Source: Thermococcus sp. (GTDB lineage Archaea > Methanobacteriota_B > Thermococci > Thermococcales > Thermococcaceae). Taken from it: a stretch of DNA of 20,384 nucleotides. Both the position numbers and the translations under genes were made by a program. Positions 7,925 to 14,313 of the stretch are shown here, piece after piece. Each line of letters begins with the position of its first letter. Position 1 is the stretch's first letter. The DNA lies in the NCBI GenBank assembly GCA_027001105.1, contig JALTMZ010000083.1:1-20384 (forward strand), written 5' to 3'. The notes beneath the pieces were generated by a model. It ran no database searches and was not told where the DNA came from. It saw only the letters and a list, made by a program, of their open reading frames with translations.

Positions 7925-8539
7925 CTATTTTAAAAATCTTATGGTGTACACTTCTCTAAAACTTAATCTCCAAGTATCATTTGGGTAATCTTTTGAACCC
8001 TGTTTTCCTTCGATTATTCCAGCATTCCTAAGTTGAGCTTTAATATCATCGTAGATTCTCTCATCTATGTCATCAAAAGAAATGTCCTCCATACTATCTT
8101 TCTCACAACATGTCTTAACAAAGTACAGCATGAATTTTTCTGGATAGTTGGTCTTAGCATATTCAATTATCTCCCTAGATGTAAATTCCATTTTCTTGAA
8201 GACTTTGCTCATCTCGAAAAGCAGGTTTACTAAAAACTCAATTGTGGGATGTCTTAGAAGGACAAATTTAGCTATTAATTGTACATCCTCTATTGTTAGT
8301 TTTTTGGGAGTATACTTGTAAACAGAAGGTTTATACAAACTCAATATATCTTCAAGTGCCCCCTCAAAACTTTTACACTTTTCTATAAAATACTCGGCTA
8401 CAAAATATCCCTCAGGAGTCAGCGAAATCTTGTCCCCAACTTTTTCTACGAGTCCAAGTGATAGTGTCGCACTTAAGACTTTCATGGCAAAAGTTCTAGA
8501 GCTTCCAATTCTAGTTCTACTCGGCAAGATTTTCTGCAA
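7925..8539 (-). CDS. Unrecognised winged-helix protein, second ORF of cassette; start uncertain or gene frameshifted
   Basis: I do not recognise the family. The only standard start codon is a TTG at 8539, but the frame is open without a stop back to 8659 and the upstream codons read sensible protein (SPIPNISFSRPEPIIITALL, then CNYKELVSEL). Those residues would form the first two helices of a winged helix whose recognition helix and wing (SSRTFAMKVLSATLSLGLVE, GDKISLTPEGYFVAEYF) lie just after the TTG, so starting at TTG breaks the domain. There is no ATG, GTG or TTG in 8540-8659. Either initiation is at a near-cognate codon (ATA 8650, ATT 8641, 8632), or this is joined to the preceding ORF by a +1 shift, or it is decayed. 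A second possible helix-turn-helix lies near the C-terminus (FTSREIIEYAKTNYPE ... LRNAGIIEG). Its stop sits 23 nt before tRNA-Leu. AT-rich, plain codon use unlike the neighbouring housekeeping genes. Confidence 0.55.
   Translation of the reverse strand: MQKILPSRTRIGSSRTFAMKVLSATLSLGLVEKVGDKISLTPEGYFVAEYFIEKCKSFEGALEDILSLYKPSVYKYTPKKLTIEDVQLIAKFVLLRHPTIEFLVNLLFEMSKVFKKMEFTSREIIEYAKTNYPEKFMLYFVKTCCEKDSMEDISFDDIDERIYDDIKAQLRNAGIIEGKQGSKDYPNDTWRLSFREVYTIRFLK
7928..7937 (-). promoter_or_regulatory. TATA box of tRNA-Leu, lying in the end of the upstream ORF
   Basis: On the minus strand ATTTTTAAAA is centred about 30 nt before the tRNA 5' end. It directly precedes and touches the TAG stop of the winged-helix ORF, so the last three codons (F-L-K) double as the tRNA promoter. 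Confidence 0.6.
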
Positions 8540-8618
8540 TTCAGAAACAAGTTCTTTATAATTACAGGTTTTTGTAGCTAGTAGTGCTGTTATTATAATT
8601 GGTTCAGGTCGTGAAAAG

Positions 8619-9101
8619 CTAATATTTGGAATGGGAGAAATATCTAATATGTTTACTCGTTAGTTTTAGGATTTCCTCTAAGTTTTCTAACTTCAGTAAG
8701 CCATGTTTTGGGACTAATTCTTCATGAACCCTTAATTTGTGGTCTACTGTCAAAAGACCAACATTTAAATATTCCACTATATCATAGAGAGTATCATCAA
8801 CTAAAGTTTCAGGAATTCCAATATATTGTTCATGAGAACCTCTTTTATAATAGGTGACTTGTCCAATTGCTTCTAAAATGTGTCTGCTATCACTTCTTTC
8901 GCCTTTACATTCAATAGCAATTATGGTGTCTTTGTTTCTTGCTATAATATCCGGTATTCGTCCACTAATTTTTAGTTGGTGAGTCGGCTCAATACCATAT
9001 TGCTTAAATCTTGAGTCACTCCACGCTAAATAACCTTTTTCATTAATCAAAAACTCATGAATAGCTTTAACAACTTGTGGTTCGTTCAGTCTACTCATCA
9101 T
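8619..9101 (-). CDS. PD-(D/E)XK nuclease-like protein, first ORF of cassette
   Basis: A 160-residue protein with the restriction-endonuclease-like core: an N-terminal helix with Glu7 and Glu16, then GRIPDIIARNKDTIIAIECK, giving the metal-binding Asp51 and the Glu64-x-Lys66 pair, followed by a helix with ILEAIGQVTYY and a strand EQYIGIPE. This pattern is that of PD-(D/E)XK enzymes (restriction, repair and resolvase families); the specific family is not recognised. It begins with two ATGs (9101, 9098) and no ribosome site; a TATA-like box at 9122-9130 predicts a leaderless message. Its 3' end overlaps, in another frame, the open extension of the winged-helix ORF behind it, so the two may be one protein split by a frameshift. 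A role in defence or a mobile element is only a guess from fold and composition. Confidence 0.7.
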   Translation of the reverse strand: MMSRLNEPQVVKAIHEFLINEKGYLAWSDSRFKQYGIEPTHQLKISGRIPDIIARNKDTIIAIECKGERSDSRHILEAIGQVTYYKRGSHEQYIGIPETLVDDTLYDIVEYLNVGLLTVDHKLRVHEELVPKHGLLKLENLEEILKLTSKHIRYFSHSKY

Positions 9102-9121
9102 GACAATATTTTACAAAACTT

Positions 9122-9130
9122 CTAAATAAG
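9122..9130 (-). promoter_or_regulatory. TATA box of the nuclease-like cassette
   Basis: Minus-strand CTTATTTAG is centred about 25 nt from the ATG at 9101, which places the expected transcript start at or within 2-3 bases of the start codon. Confidence 0.45.
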
Positions 9131-9138
9131 GGTTATGC

Positions 9139-9144
9139 AAAAAA
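9139..9144 (-). terminator. Oligo-T terminator after rpiA
   Basis: A run of six T residues on the minus strand begins 13 nt after the rpiA stop and precedes the promoter of the nuclease-like cassette, so the cassette is probably a separate transcription unit. Confidence 0.4.
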
Positions 9145-9157
9145 GCAAGATACCATG

Positions 9158-9847
9158 TTAACGTTCAAGCTTTTTAACGCCTTCTTTAGTGCCAACTAAG
9201 ACAATATCAGCTATATCAGCAAAGATTCCATTCTCCACGACGCCGGGAATGTTGTTAAGCTCAATCTCCAAATCCAGAGGGTCTTCAATCCTTTCAAACT
9301 TGGCATCAAGTATGAAGTTTCCGTTGTCTGTAACCACAGGGCCATCTTTCTTAACGCCCATTCTGAGCTCAGCTGTAGCATTGAAAACTTCAAGTTCCTC
9401 CTTTATAACTCTCCAGGCGGCTGGAATTACCTCAATTGGAACAGGCATTTTTTGTCCGAGATACTCCACAAGCTTGGACTCATCAACGAGAACGAGAAAA
9501 GTTCCAGCTCTGTACTCGATAATTTTCTCCATTGTTAACGCTGCCCCTCTGCCTTTAATTAGATTTAAATGCGGATCAACTTCATCTGCCCCGTCAACGG
9601 CTATGTCTATTGCATCAACTTCATCCAAACTGACAACCGGAACCCCACTCTCCAAAGCCAGAATTCTCGCTTGATATGAAGTTGGCAGTCCATAAACATC
9701 AAAAAGCTCCTCGTTCATAATCATCTTGCCCAGCATTTTGATAAAATATGCTGTTGTGGAACCAGTACCTAACCCAACTATCATATCGTCCTCAATATAC
9801 TTCAAAGCCTCCTTTGCGACCAGCTTTTTCATCTCTTCAGTGTTCAT
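9158..9847 (-). CDS. rpiA: Ribose-5-phosphate isomerase A
   Basis: Interconverts ribose 5-phosphate and ribulose 5-phosphate; in organisms with an incomplete pentose phosphate route such as Thermococcales it supplies ribose for nucleotides from ribulose 5-phosphate. The 229 residues contain VGLGTGSTTAYFI (phosphate loop, near 24-36), the DGADEVD signature with Asp85 and Asp88, then KGRGAALTMEKI with Lys98 and the general base Glu107; spacings of 3, 10 and 9 match the E. coli residues Asp81, Asp84, Lys94 and Glu103 exactly. The ATG lies 3 nt after the stop of the preceding small membrane-protein gene, and AAGGGATGA overlapping that stop serves as ribosome site, so the two are co-transcribed and probably coupled. 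Confidence 0.97.
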   Translation of the reverse strand: MNTEEMKKLVAKEALKYIEDDMIVGLGTGSTTAYFIKMLGKMIMNEELFDVYGLPTSYQARILALESGVPVVSLDEVDAIDIAVDGADEVDPHLNLIKGRGAALTMEKIIEYRAGTFLVLVDESKLVEYLGQKMPVPIEVIPAAWRVIKEELEVFNATAELRMGVKKDGPVVTDNGNFILDAKFERIEDPLDLEIELNNIPGVVENGIFADIADIVLVGTKEGVKKLER

Positions 9848-9850
9848 AAT

Positions 9851-10174
9851 TCATCCCTTTGTTGCGTTATACAATAAGCTCTGATTTGAATAGAACACAG
9901 GCTGCTGGGGGAGCACTATGTTGTAAACGAGTATCGTGAAGTAAAACCAGAACAATAGGAAACCCCAAAATGATTTTCTAAGGAGAACATTGTCGTCTTG
10001 CAGCTCTCCAGGCAGATCCTTAATAGTGGCTTTAATTACCTTAGGAGTTAGCAGATACAAGAGCAGACCAGCAACATAGCCAAGATTAGCGTTAGTAGAA
10101 AGCACACCACTGATTACTCCGCCCAAAGCCCCCATTGCATAGATGACAAGTGACACTTTATTCTCAACTCTCAC
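9851..10174 (-). CDS. Small membrane protein resembling archaeal EMC6-like family
   Basis: 107 residues with three hydrophobic segments: about 9-28 (VIYAMGALGGVISGVL), 31-46 (YVAGLLLYLL) and 70-90 (FWGFLLFWFYFTILVYNIVL), with a charged loop between the second and third. The GG-x-x-(S/A)-G-x-L motif in the first helix, the Gly-x-x-x-x-hydrophobic second helix and the aromatic third helix recall EMC6, a core subunit of the eukaryotic membrane-protein insertase; archaeal relatives of EMC6 are known. This is a resemblance by eye, not a proven homology. A GTG at 10183 is in frame, but AGGTGGG (10185-10179) is a well-spaced ribosome site for the GTG at 10174, so I use the latter. The gene precedes rpiA in the same direction with a 3-nt gap; TATA-like TTTAAATA lies at about 10198-10206. 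Confidence 0.7.
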   Translation of the reverse strand: MRVENKVSLVIYAMGALGGVISGVLSTNANLGYVAGLLLYLLTPKVIKATIKDLPGELQDDNVLLRKSFWGFLLFWFYFTILVYNIVLPQQPVFYSNQSLLYNATKG

Positions 10175-10221
10175 GTTTCCCACCTAAAAGGCTTAGTATT
10201 TAAAGGGCTTTAAAATTCTTT

Positions 10222-11550
10222 CTATTCTTCAAAGTTCTCCAACAAACGCTGTCCCTTTTCAGTCAATTTGTAGTAAATCTTTCTCCCTTTCTTGCATGCT
10301 TCCTCTATGAGTCCTAAGCTCTCAAGCTCTTTAATGTGCTGGTAAACTGCTTGATATTTCATTGGCTTTTCTAAGTTCTCCCATATTTCATAGCCGTACA
10401 TAGGCTTTTCTTTCAGCAATTTGAGGATTTTAAGCTTAGTTCCTCCAATGGAAAACTTTTCTCGCTCATCTATATAATAGCTCTTGAGCCCGGAACCAGT
10501 GACAATGAGAACAATCCTATCATCTTTTTCAAAATATCCCTCATTGCTAAGCTTAATGAGAGCCGGAACTACGACAGCTGATGCATATTCAACAAAAACA
10601 CCCTCTTTAGCCAATAGCTTTTCTCCCAAGTCAAGTTCATCTTCTCTAACTACGACAGCTGTTCCACCACTTTCTTTTACAGCTTTAACTGCTCTTTCCC
10701 GATTTACTGGGTCTTTAACATAAAGTCCCAAAGCTTTTGTGAATTCTCTCTTTTGTTTTATCCCCAAAATTTCACTCGCTATTGGGTTGCACTTATCTGT
10801 TTGAACAGCTATTAGCTTTGGCAATTCATCAATTGCCCCAATCTCCAAAAGCTCCTTAAAGCCCTTATAAATGCTGTAGAGATTGCTCCCACTTCCCGTT
10901 GGAATAATAACATGTGTCGGATTTATCTCCTCCCAAAGCTCAAAAGCTACAGTTTTCTGTCCCTCTAATCCAATTATGTTGTTCTCTGGGGTTATATCGT
11001 ACAAGCCATTGAGCTTTGCAAGCTCTTTAACGTAATCTACACACTCATCAACACTGTCCCCATACCGGATTATCTTTGCACCGAAAGCTATCATTTGAAT
11101 GAGCTTTCCTTTATCGACCCTTCTCGGCACTACAACAAAAGCCTCTCTGTTAGCTCTCGCAGCATAAGCAGCTAAAGAAGCAGCAGCATTTCCATCGCTT
11201 GCAACTATAAAACCATTATCAGCATAAGGAAGACCATAAGAAACCCCAACAGTTACGAGTCTATCTCTAAAAGAGCCTGTAGGGTTTCGAGTCTCATCTT
11301 TTATGTAGACGTTGAGATTTAACATTTCACCAATTTTAGCTTTCACTAAGGGAGTTCCCCCTTCCTTGAGAGTTACGATCTCGTTAACTCTTGGTAGAAG
11401 CTCTTTATAGCGCCAAACTCCTTTTTCACGCTTTTTCCACTTTTTTGGATTAACAGTGGAGTAATCGTAGGTTATCTCAAGCAGTTCACCACATAAGCAT
11501 CGTGGAGGAACAAAAGAGGAATACTCTCTCCCACATTTTGGACATCTCAT
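10222..11550 (-). CDS. Threonine-synthase-like PLP-fold protein fused to a C-terminal winged helix; PLP lysine replaced by Arg
   Basis: Residues 1-21 form a zinc ribbon (Cys3, Cys6, Cys18, Cys20) and about 55-360 a fold-type II PLP domain closest to archaeal threonine synthase: SDGNAAASLAAYAARA (118-133), KLIQMIAFGAKII, the phosphate loop PTGSGSNL (217-224) and VTGSGLK (350-356). In the active-site motif, normally NPTGSFKDRG, the sequence is NPTGSFRDRL: the lysine that binds PLP is Arg95 (AGA codon). Residues about 366-442 are a PadR/ArsR-like winged helix (ILKLLKEKPMYGYEIWENL, AVYQHIKELESLGLIEE, KIYYKLTEKGQRLLE). Together these suggest an amino-acid or PLP-sensing transcription regulator rather than, or besides, a synthase; that is inference. 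GGTGAT sits just before the ATG. It lies 30 nt behind fttA and is probably in the same operon. Database entries may call it thrC. Confidence 0.85.
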   Translation of the reverse strand: MRCPKCGREYSSFVPPRCLCGELLEITYDYSTVNPKKWKKREKGVWRYKELLPRVNEIVTLKEGGTPLVKAKIGEMLNLNVYIKDETRNPTGSFRDRLVTVGVSYGLPYADNGFIVASDGNAAASLAAYAARANREAFVVVPRRVDKGKLIQMIAFGAKIIRYGDSVDECVDYVKELAKLNGLYDITPENNIIGLEGQKTVAFELWEEINPTHVIIPTGSGSNLYSIYKGFKELLEIGAIDELPKLIAVQTDKCNPIASEILGIKQKREFTKALGLYVKDPVNRERAVKAVKESGGTAVVVREDELDLGEKLLAKEGVFVEYASAVVVPALIKLSNEGYFEKDDRIVLIVTGSGLKSYYIDEREKFSIGGTKLKILKLLKEKPMYGYEIWENLEKPMKYQAVYQHIKELESLGLIEEACKKGRKIYYKLTEKGQRLLENFEE

Positions 11551-11580
11551 GCTATCACCAAAAGATAGATGGTAAAAAGA

Positions 11581-13527
11581 TCACTTTAACCTTATTGCAT
11601 CGAGATTGTTGGGCGCTCTTGTTGAGATGCTGAATCTTTTATGCAGACTTGAAGCTAAATCAAGACACTTCTGTGGTTCACCGTGAACCGTGATTATCCT
11701 CTCGGGTCTTGGTCTTACCTTTGCAACGTAGCTCATCAGCTCTCTTCTGTCGGCATGGCCTGAGAATCCATCGATTGTGTGTACTTCCATGTTTACCCTT
11801 ATCACCTCTGTTCTGCCGCCCTCGCCGATCGTTGGTATTTCTTTGAGACCCCTCTGCACTTGTCTTCCAAGTGTGCCCTCTGCCTGATAGCTGACGAAAA
11901 TTATTGAATTCCTCGGATCCGGGGCGAGCTGTTTGAAGTACTCAACACTCGGTCCACCAACAAGCATGCCCGAAGATGCTATTATGATTGCTGGCTCTTC
12001 GCTGTCAATTATATCTTGCCTCTCCTTAGAATTCGCAACCGGCTTGAATATCTCATTTAAAAACGGGTTGTATCCCTCATGGAATATCTGATCCCTCAAG
12101 TGCTTGCTCAAGTATTCCGGATAGGCAGTGTGAATTGCTGTTGCCTCCCAGATCATTCCATCAAGATATATCGGCACTTCAATTCCACCAACTCTTGCGT
12201 ACTCCTCAAGAACCATCATAATCTCCTGAGCCCTACCAACTGCCATTGCTGGGATAAGCACTTTCCCTTTTCTCTTTATCGTTTGGTGGATAACCTCAAT
12301 GAGCTTTTTCTCTGCATCTTCTCTTGGCATCTGATAGTCATTGCTGCCCCCATATGTTGATTCCATGATCAGCGTTTCAAGCCTTGGAAACCTTGCATTG
12401 GCAGGTTCAAACAGCCTTGTTGGAATAAACTTGAAGTCTCCCGTAACTGCCACATTATGGAGCCCATTTCCAATGTGGAGGTGAACTATGGCAGAACCCA
12501 AAATGTGTCCAGCGTTGTGGAGTGTAAGCCTCATGTCTGGGGATATATCTCTTACCTCCCCATAATCGAGTGTTATCGTGTGCTTTACAACCTCTTTTAT
12601 GTCTTTTGGCTTATAAAGAGGTTCTGCGCCGTTGCTCTGCTGTATTTCTATGAAATCCTTCTGCAAAAGAACCATTAAGTCCCTTGTTGGAGGTGTTGTG
12701 TAAATTGGCCCATCAAAGAGGTTGTAGCGGAAGAGATATGGTAACAATCCGCTGTGATCCAAATGGGCGTGAGTGATGATTATAGCGTCCAGCAATCCTT
12801 CATTCAAGACATATCTGAACTCAGGGGCATCAAAATGAGGAAATGCCTTTTTTGGGTCATTTAGCGCCGCAACGTTTATTCCGAAATCAACCAAAACAAA
12901 GCTTTCATTTGTTTGAACAAGCAGGGCACTTCTCCCAACCTCTCTAAAACCCCCAAGACCTGTTATTCTGATCCACTCACTTTTAAGCTCCGGCTTTCTG
13001 TAAATGTTTCTTCCGACATTCCGAAGGAACTTTCTCCTGTCTTTGCTCTCCGTTTGGAGAATCTGTCTAATCGAATATATTGTTTGAGACTGTAAAGGCG
13101 GGGTTCTAACAACCCTTGGTGCCCAGTGAACCTTCTGTGTTATTTTCCTTAGTGTCTCGCCGTTCTTTCCAATAACCAGTCCCGGCTTTTTAGCCTCAAT
13201 AATGACCTCACCAACAGAAGGGTCAAAGCTTATGTTTGTGATTTCAGCTTCAGAAGGTACTATCTCCCTAATCAAGCCTTCAGCTCTCTCGGGAGGAAGA
13301 AGAACATCTGGATCAGGTCTAACACTAATCCTCTTTTTGAGAACCTTAGCAAGGTTTTTAATTAAATCCCCATCTTGCATTATTGCCTCGGGATTTTTAA
13401 CATAAATAACGAGCTCAGGGCCTTCAAACTCAATATCTGTTATTTTCGCTTCTCTTGGAACCATTTGATTTATAATCTCCCTCATTTCCTTTAAGATGTC
13501 ATCTACAAAGCTCTCCCTCTTTATCAC
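11581..13527 (-). CDS. fttA: FttA / aCPSF1, archaeal transcription termination nuclease (KH-MBL-beta-CASP)
   Basis: Archaeal homologue of the CPSF73 cleavage nuclease; in Thermococcus and methanogens it cuts nascent RNA 5' to 3' and releases RNA polymerase. Two N-terminal KH-like domains (about 1-145, GKNG at 120-123) are followed by the metallo-beta-lactamase domain with HAHLDH (His253, His255, Asp257, His258), NAGH (His341) and TGDF (Asp364), and the beta-CASP domain with DGFSGHAD (His591) and VHGE (His615). All zinc ligands are present, so it should be active. A GTG at 13536 is in frame, but GAGGTGA overlaps it and is correctly spaced for the GTG at 13527; this gives 648 residues and makes the second HxH histidine His255, the number used for the T. 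kodakarensis enzyme as I recall. It follows psmB by 17 nt, same operon. Confidence 0.97.
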   Translation of the reverse strand: MIKRESFVDDILKEMREIINQMVPREAKITDIEFEGPELVIYVKNPEAIMQDGDLIKNLAKVLKKRISVRPDPDVLLPPERAEGLIREIVPSEAEITNISFDPSVGEVIIEAKKPGLVIGKNGETLRKITQKVHWAPRVVRTPPLQSQTIYSIRQILQTESKDRRKFLRNVGRNIYRKPELKSEWIRITGLGGFREVGRSALLVQTNESFVLVDFGINVAALNDPKKAFPHFDAPEFRYVLNEGLLDAIIITHAHLDHSGLLPYLFRYNLFDGPIYTTPPTRDLMVLLQKDFIEIQQSNGAEPLYKPKDIKEVVKHTITLDYGEVRDISPDMRLTLHNAGHILGSAIVHLHIGNGLHNVAVTGDFKFIPTRLFEPANARFPRLETLIMESTYGGSNDYQMPREDAEKKLIEVIHQTIKRKGKVLIPAMAVGRAQEIMMVLEEYARVGGIEVPIYLDGMIWEATAIHTAYPEYLSKHLRDQIFHEGYNPFLNEIFKPVANSKERQDIIDSEEPAIIIASSGMLVGGPSVEYFKQLAPDPRNSIIFVSYQAEGTLGRQVQRGLKEIPTIGEGGRTEVIRVNMEVHTIDGFSGHADRRELMSYVAKVRPRPERIITVHGEPQKCLDLASSLHKRFSISTRAPNNLDAIRLK

Positions 13528-13544
13528 TTTACTCACCTCTGAAC

Positions 13545-14159
13545 TTAAAGAGTTTTGAGAATCTTATCAACTTCCTTTCTGTCGAGTTCTCTGTATCCTT
13601 CTTTTGTAATTTTAACAACCAGTATTCCATCTCCCGTGAAAACGTCCCTCTTAATAGCAGTGTTTATTGCTTTAACTGCTAATTTAACGCCTTCATCAAC
13701 ACTCATGTCCTCTTTGTATTCATTTTCTAAAACAGCATATGCAAACTCCATACCAGAACCTGCCGAAACATATTTATCCTCAGTCATTCCTCCAGCCATA
13801 TCAACAGAATAAAGATTTGGCTTTTCATCATAGCCCCCAATTAAGAACCAGCCAAAATATGGGAAATATTTTGTCCCATTGAGAATGTTTGCTGTTAATG
13901 TTGCCAAAGCCTTAACACTCATCTCCCTGCCAACCCTTGCTCTATAAAGCTTGGTCTCTGCCCTGAGCATCCTGACAAGACTTAAGATGTCCCCCACATT
14001 GCCTGCACCTGCCAACGCTAAGTGCTCGTCTATCTGAAATATCTTTGTGACATTCTTTGACATAACCATGTTGCCGATTGTTGCTCTCATATCCGCTGCC
14101 AACACCACTCCGTCATTACAAACAATGCCTACTGTTGTTGTCCCTTTAAATTTACTCAA
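13545..14159 (-). CDS. psmB: Proteasome beta subunit
   Basis: Beta-ring subunit of the archaeal 20S proteasome, an N-terminal threonine protease. Cleavage before TTTVGIV exposes the catalytic Thr1; counted from it, Asp17 (AADMRA) and Lys33 (VTKIF) are in place, as is the SAGSG motif, so this copy has the active-site residues. The frame also offers ATG 14180, which would give a 13-residue propeptide, but GGGGTG at 14171-14166 is ideally placed, six bases, before TTG 14159, giving a 6-residue propeptide (MSKFKG), similar in length to the P. furiosus PsmB I recall. Either is possible; I favour TTG. First gene of the psmB-fttA-threonine-synthase-like cluster, with its own BRE/TATA at 14225-14240. 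Thermococcales usually have a second beta subunit elsewhere. Confidence 0.95.
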   Translation of the reverse strand: MSKFKGTTTVGIVCNDGVVLAADMRATIGNMVMSKNVTKIFQIDEHLALAGAGNVGDILSLVRMLRAETKLYRARVGREMSVKALATLTANILNGTKYFPYFGWFLIGGYDEKPNLYSVDMAGGMTEDKYVSAGSGMEFAYAVLENEYKEDMSVDEGVKLAVKAINTAIKRDVFTGDGILVVKITKEGYRELDRKEVDKILKTL

Positions 14160-14224
14160 GTGCAACACCCCTTTAGCCATGATAGAACAGATAGAACTCT
14201 ACAAAACCCCCTAATCCTGAATAC

Positions 14225-14240
14225 TATTTAAAGTTTTCGC
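14225..14240 (-). promoter_or_regulatory. BRE/TATA promoter of the psmB cluster
   Basis: Minus-strand GCGAAAACTTTAAATA contains a purine-rich BRE and TATA box TTTAAATA (14232-14225), predicting transcription from about 14203 and a leader of roughly 45 nt to the TTG start. Confidence 0.7.
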
Positions 14241-14254
14241 ATTTGGGAGGTTGA

Positions 14255-14262
14255 TTTATAAA
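14255..14262 (+). promoter_or_regulatory. TATA box of the gene at 14314
   Basis: TTTATAAA, preceded by a purine-rich GGGAGG BRE-like stretch, predicts RNA from about 14285 and a leader of near 30 nt holding GGTGG at 14304-14308. It is divergent from the psmB promoter, the two TATA boxes being about 30 bp apart. Confidence 0.65.
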
Positions 14263-14313
14263 CTTCTCTGATGAAAATCTAACAGCTTTGAGCAAAATTA
14301 AAAGGTGGCAAAA

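Noticed and set aside
7815..9101. tRNA-Leu as attachment site of an integrated element
   Set aside because: I found no second copy of the tRNA 3' end elsewhere in the window, no integrase, and the cassette lies on the 5' side of the tRNA, so integration at this tRNA is not supported.
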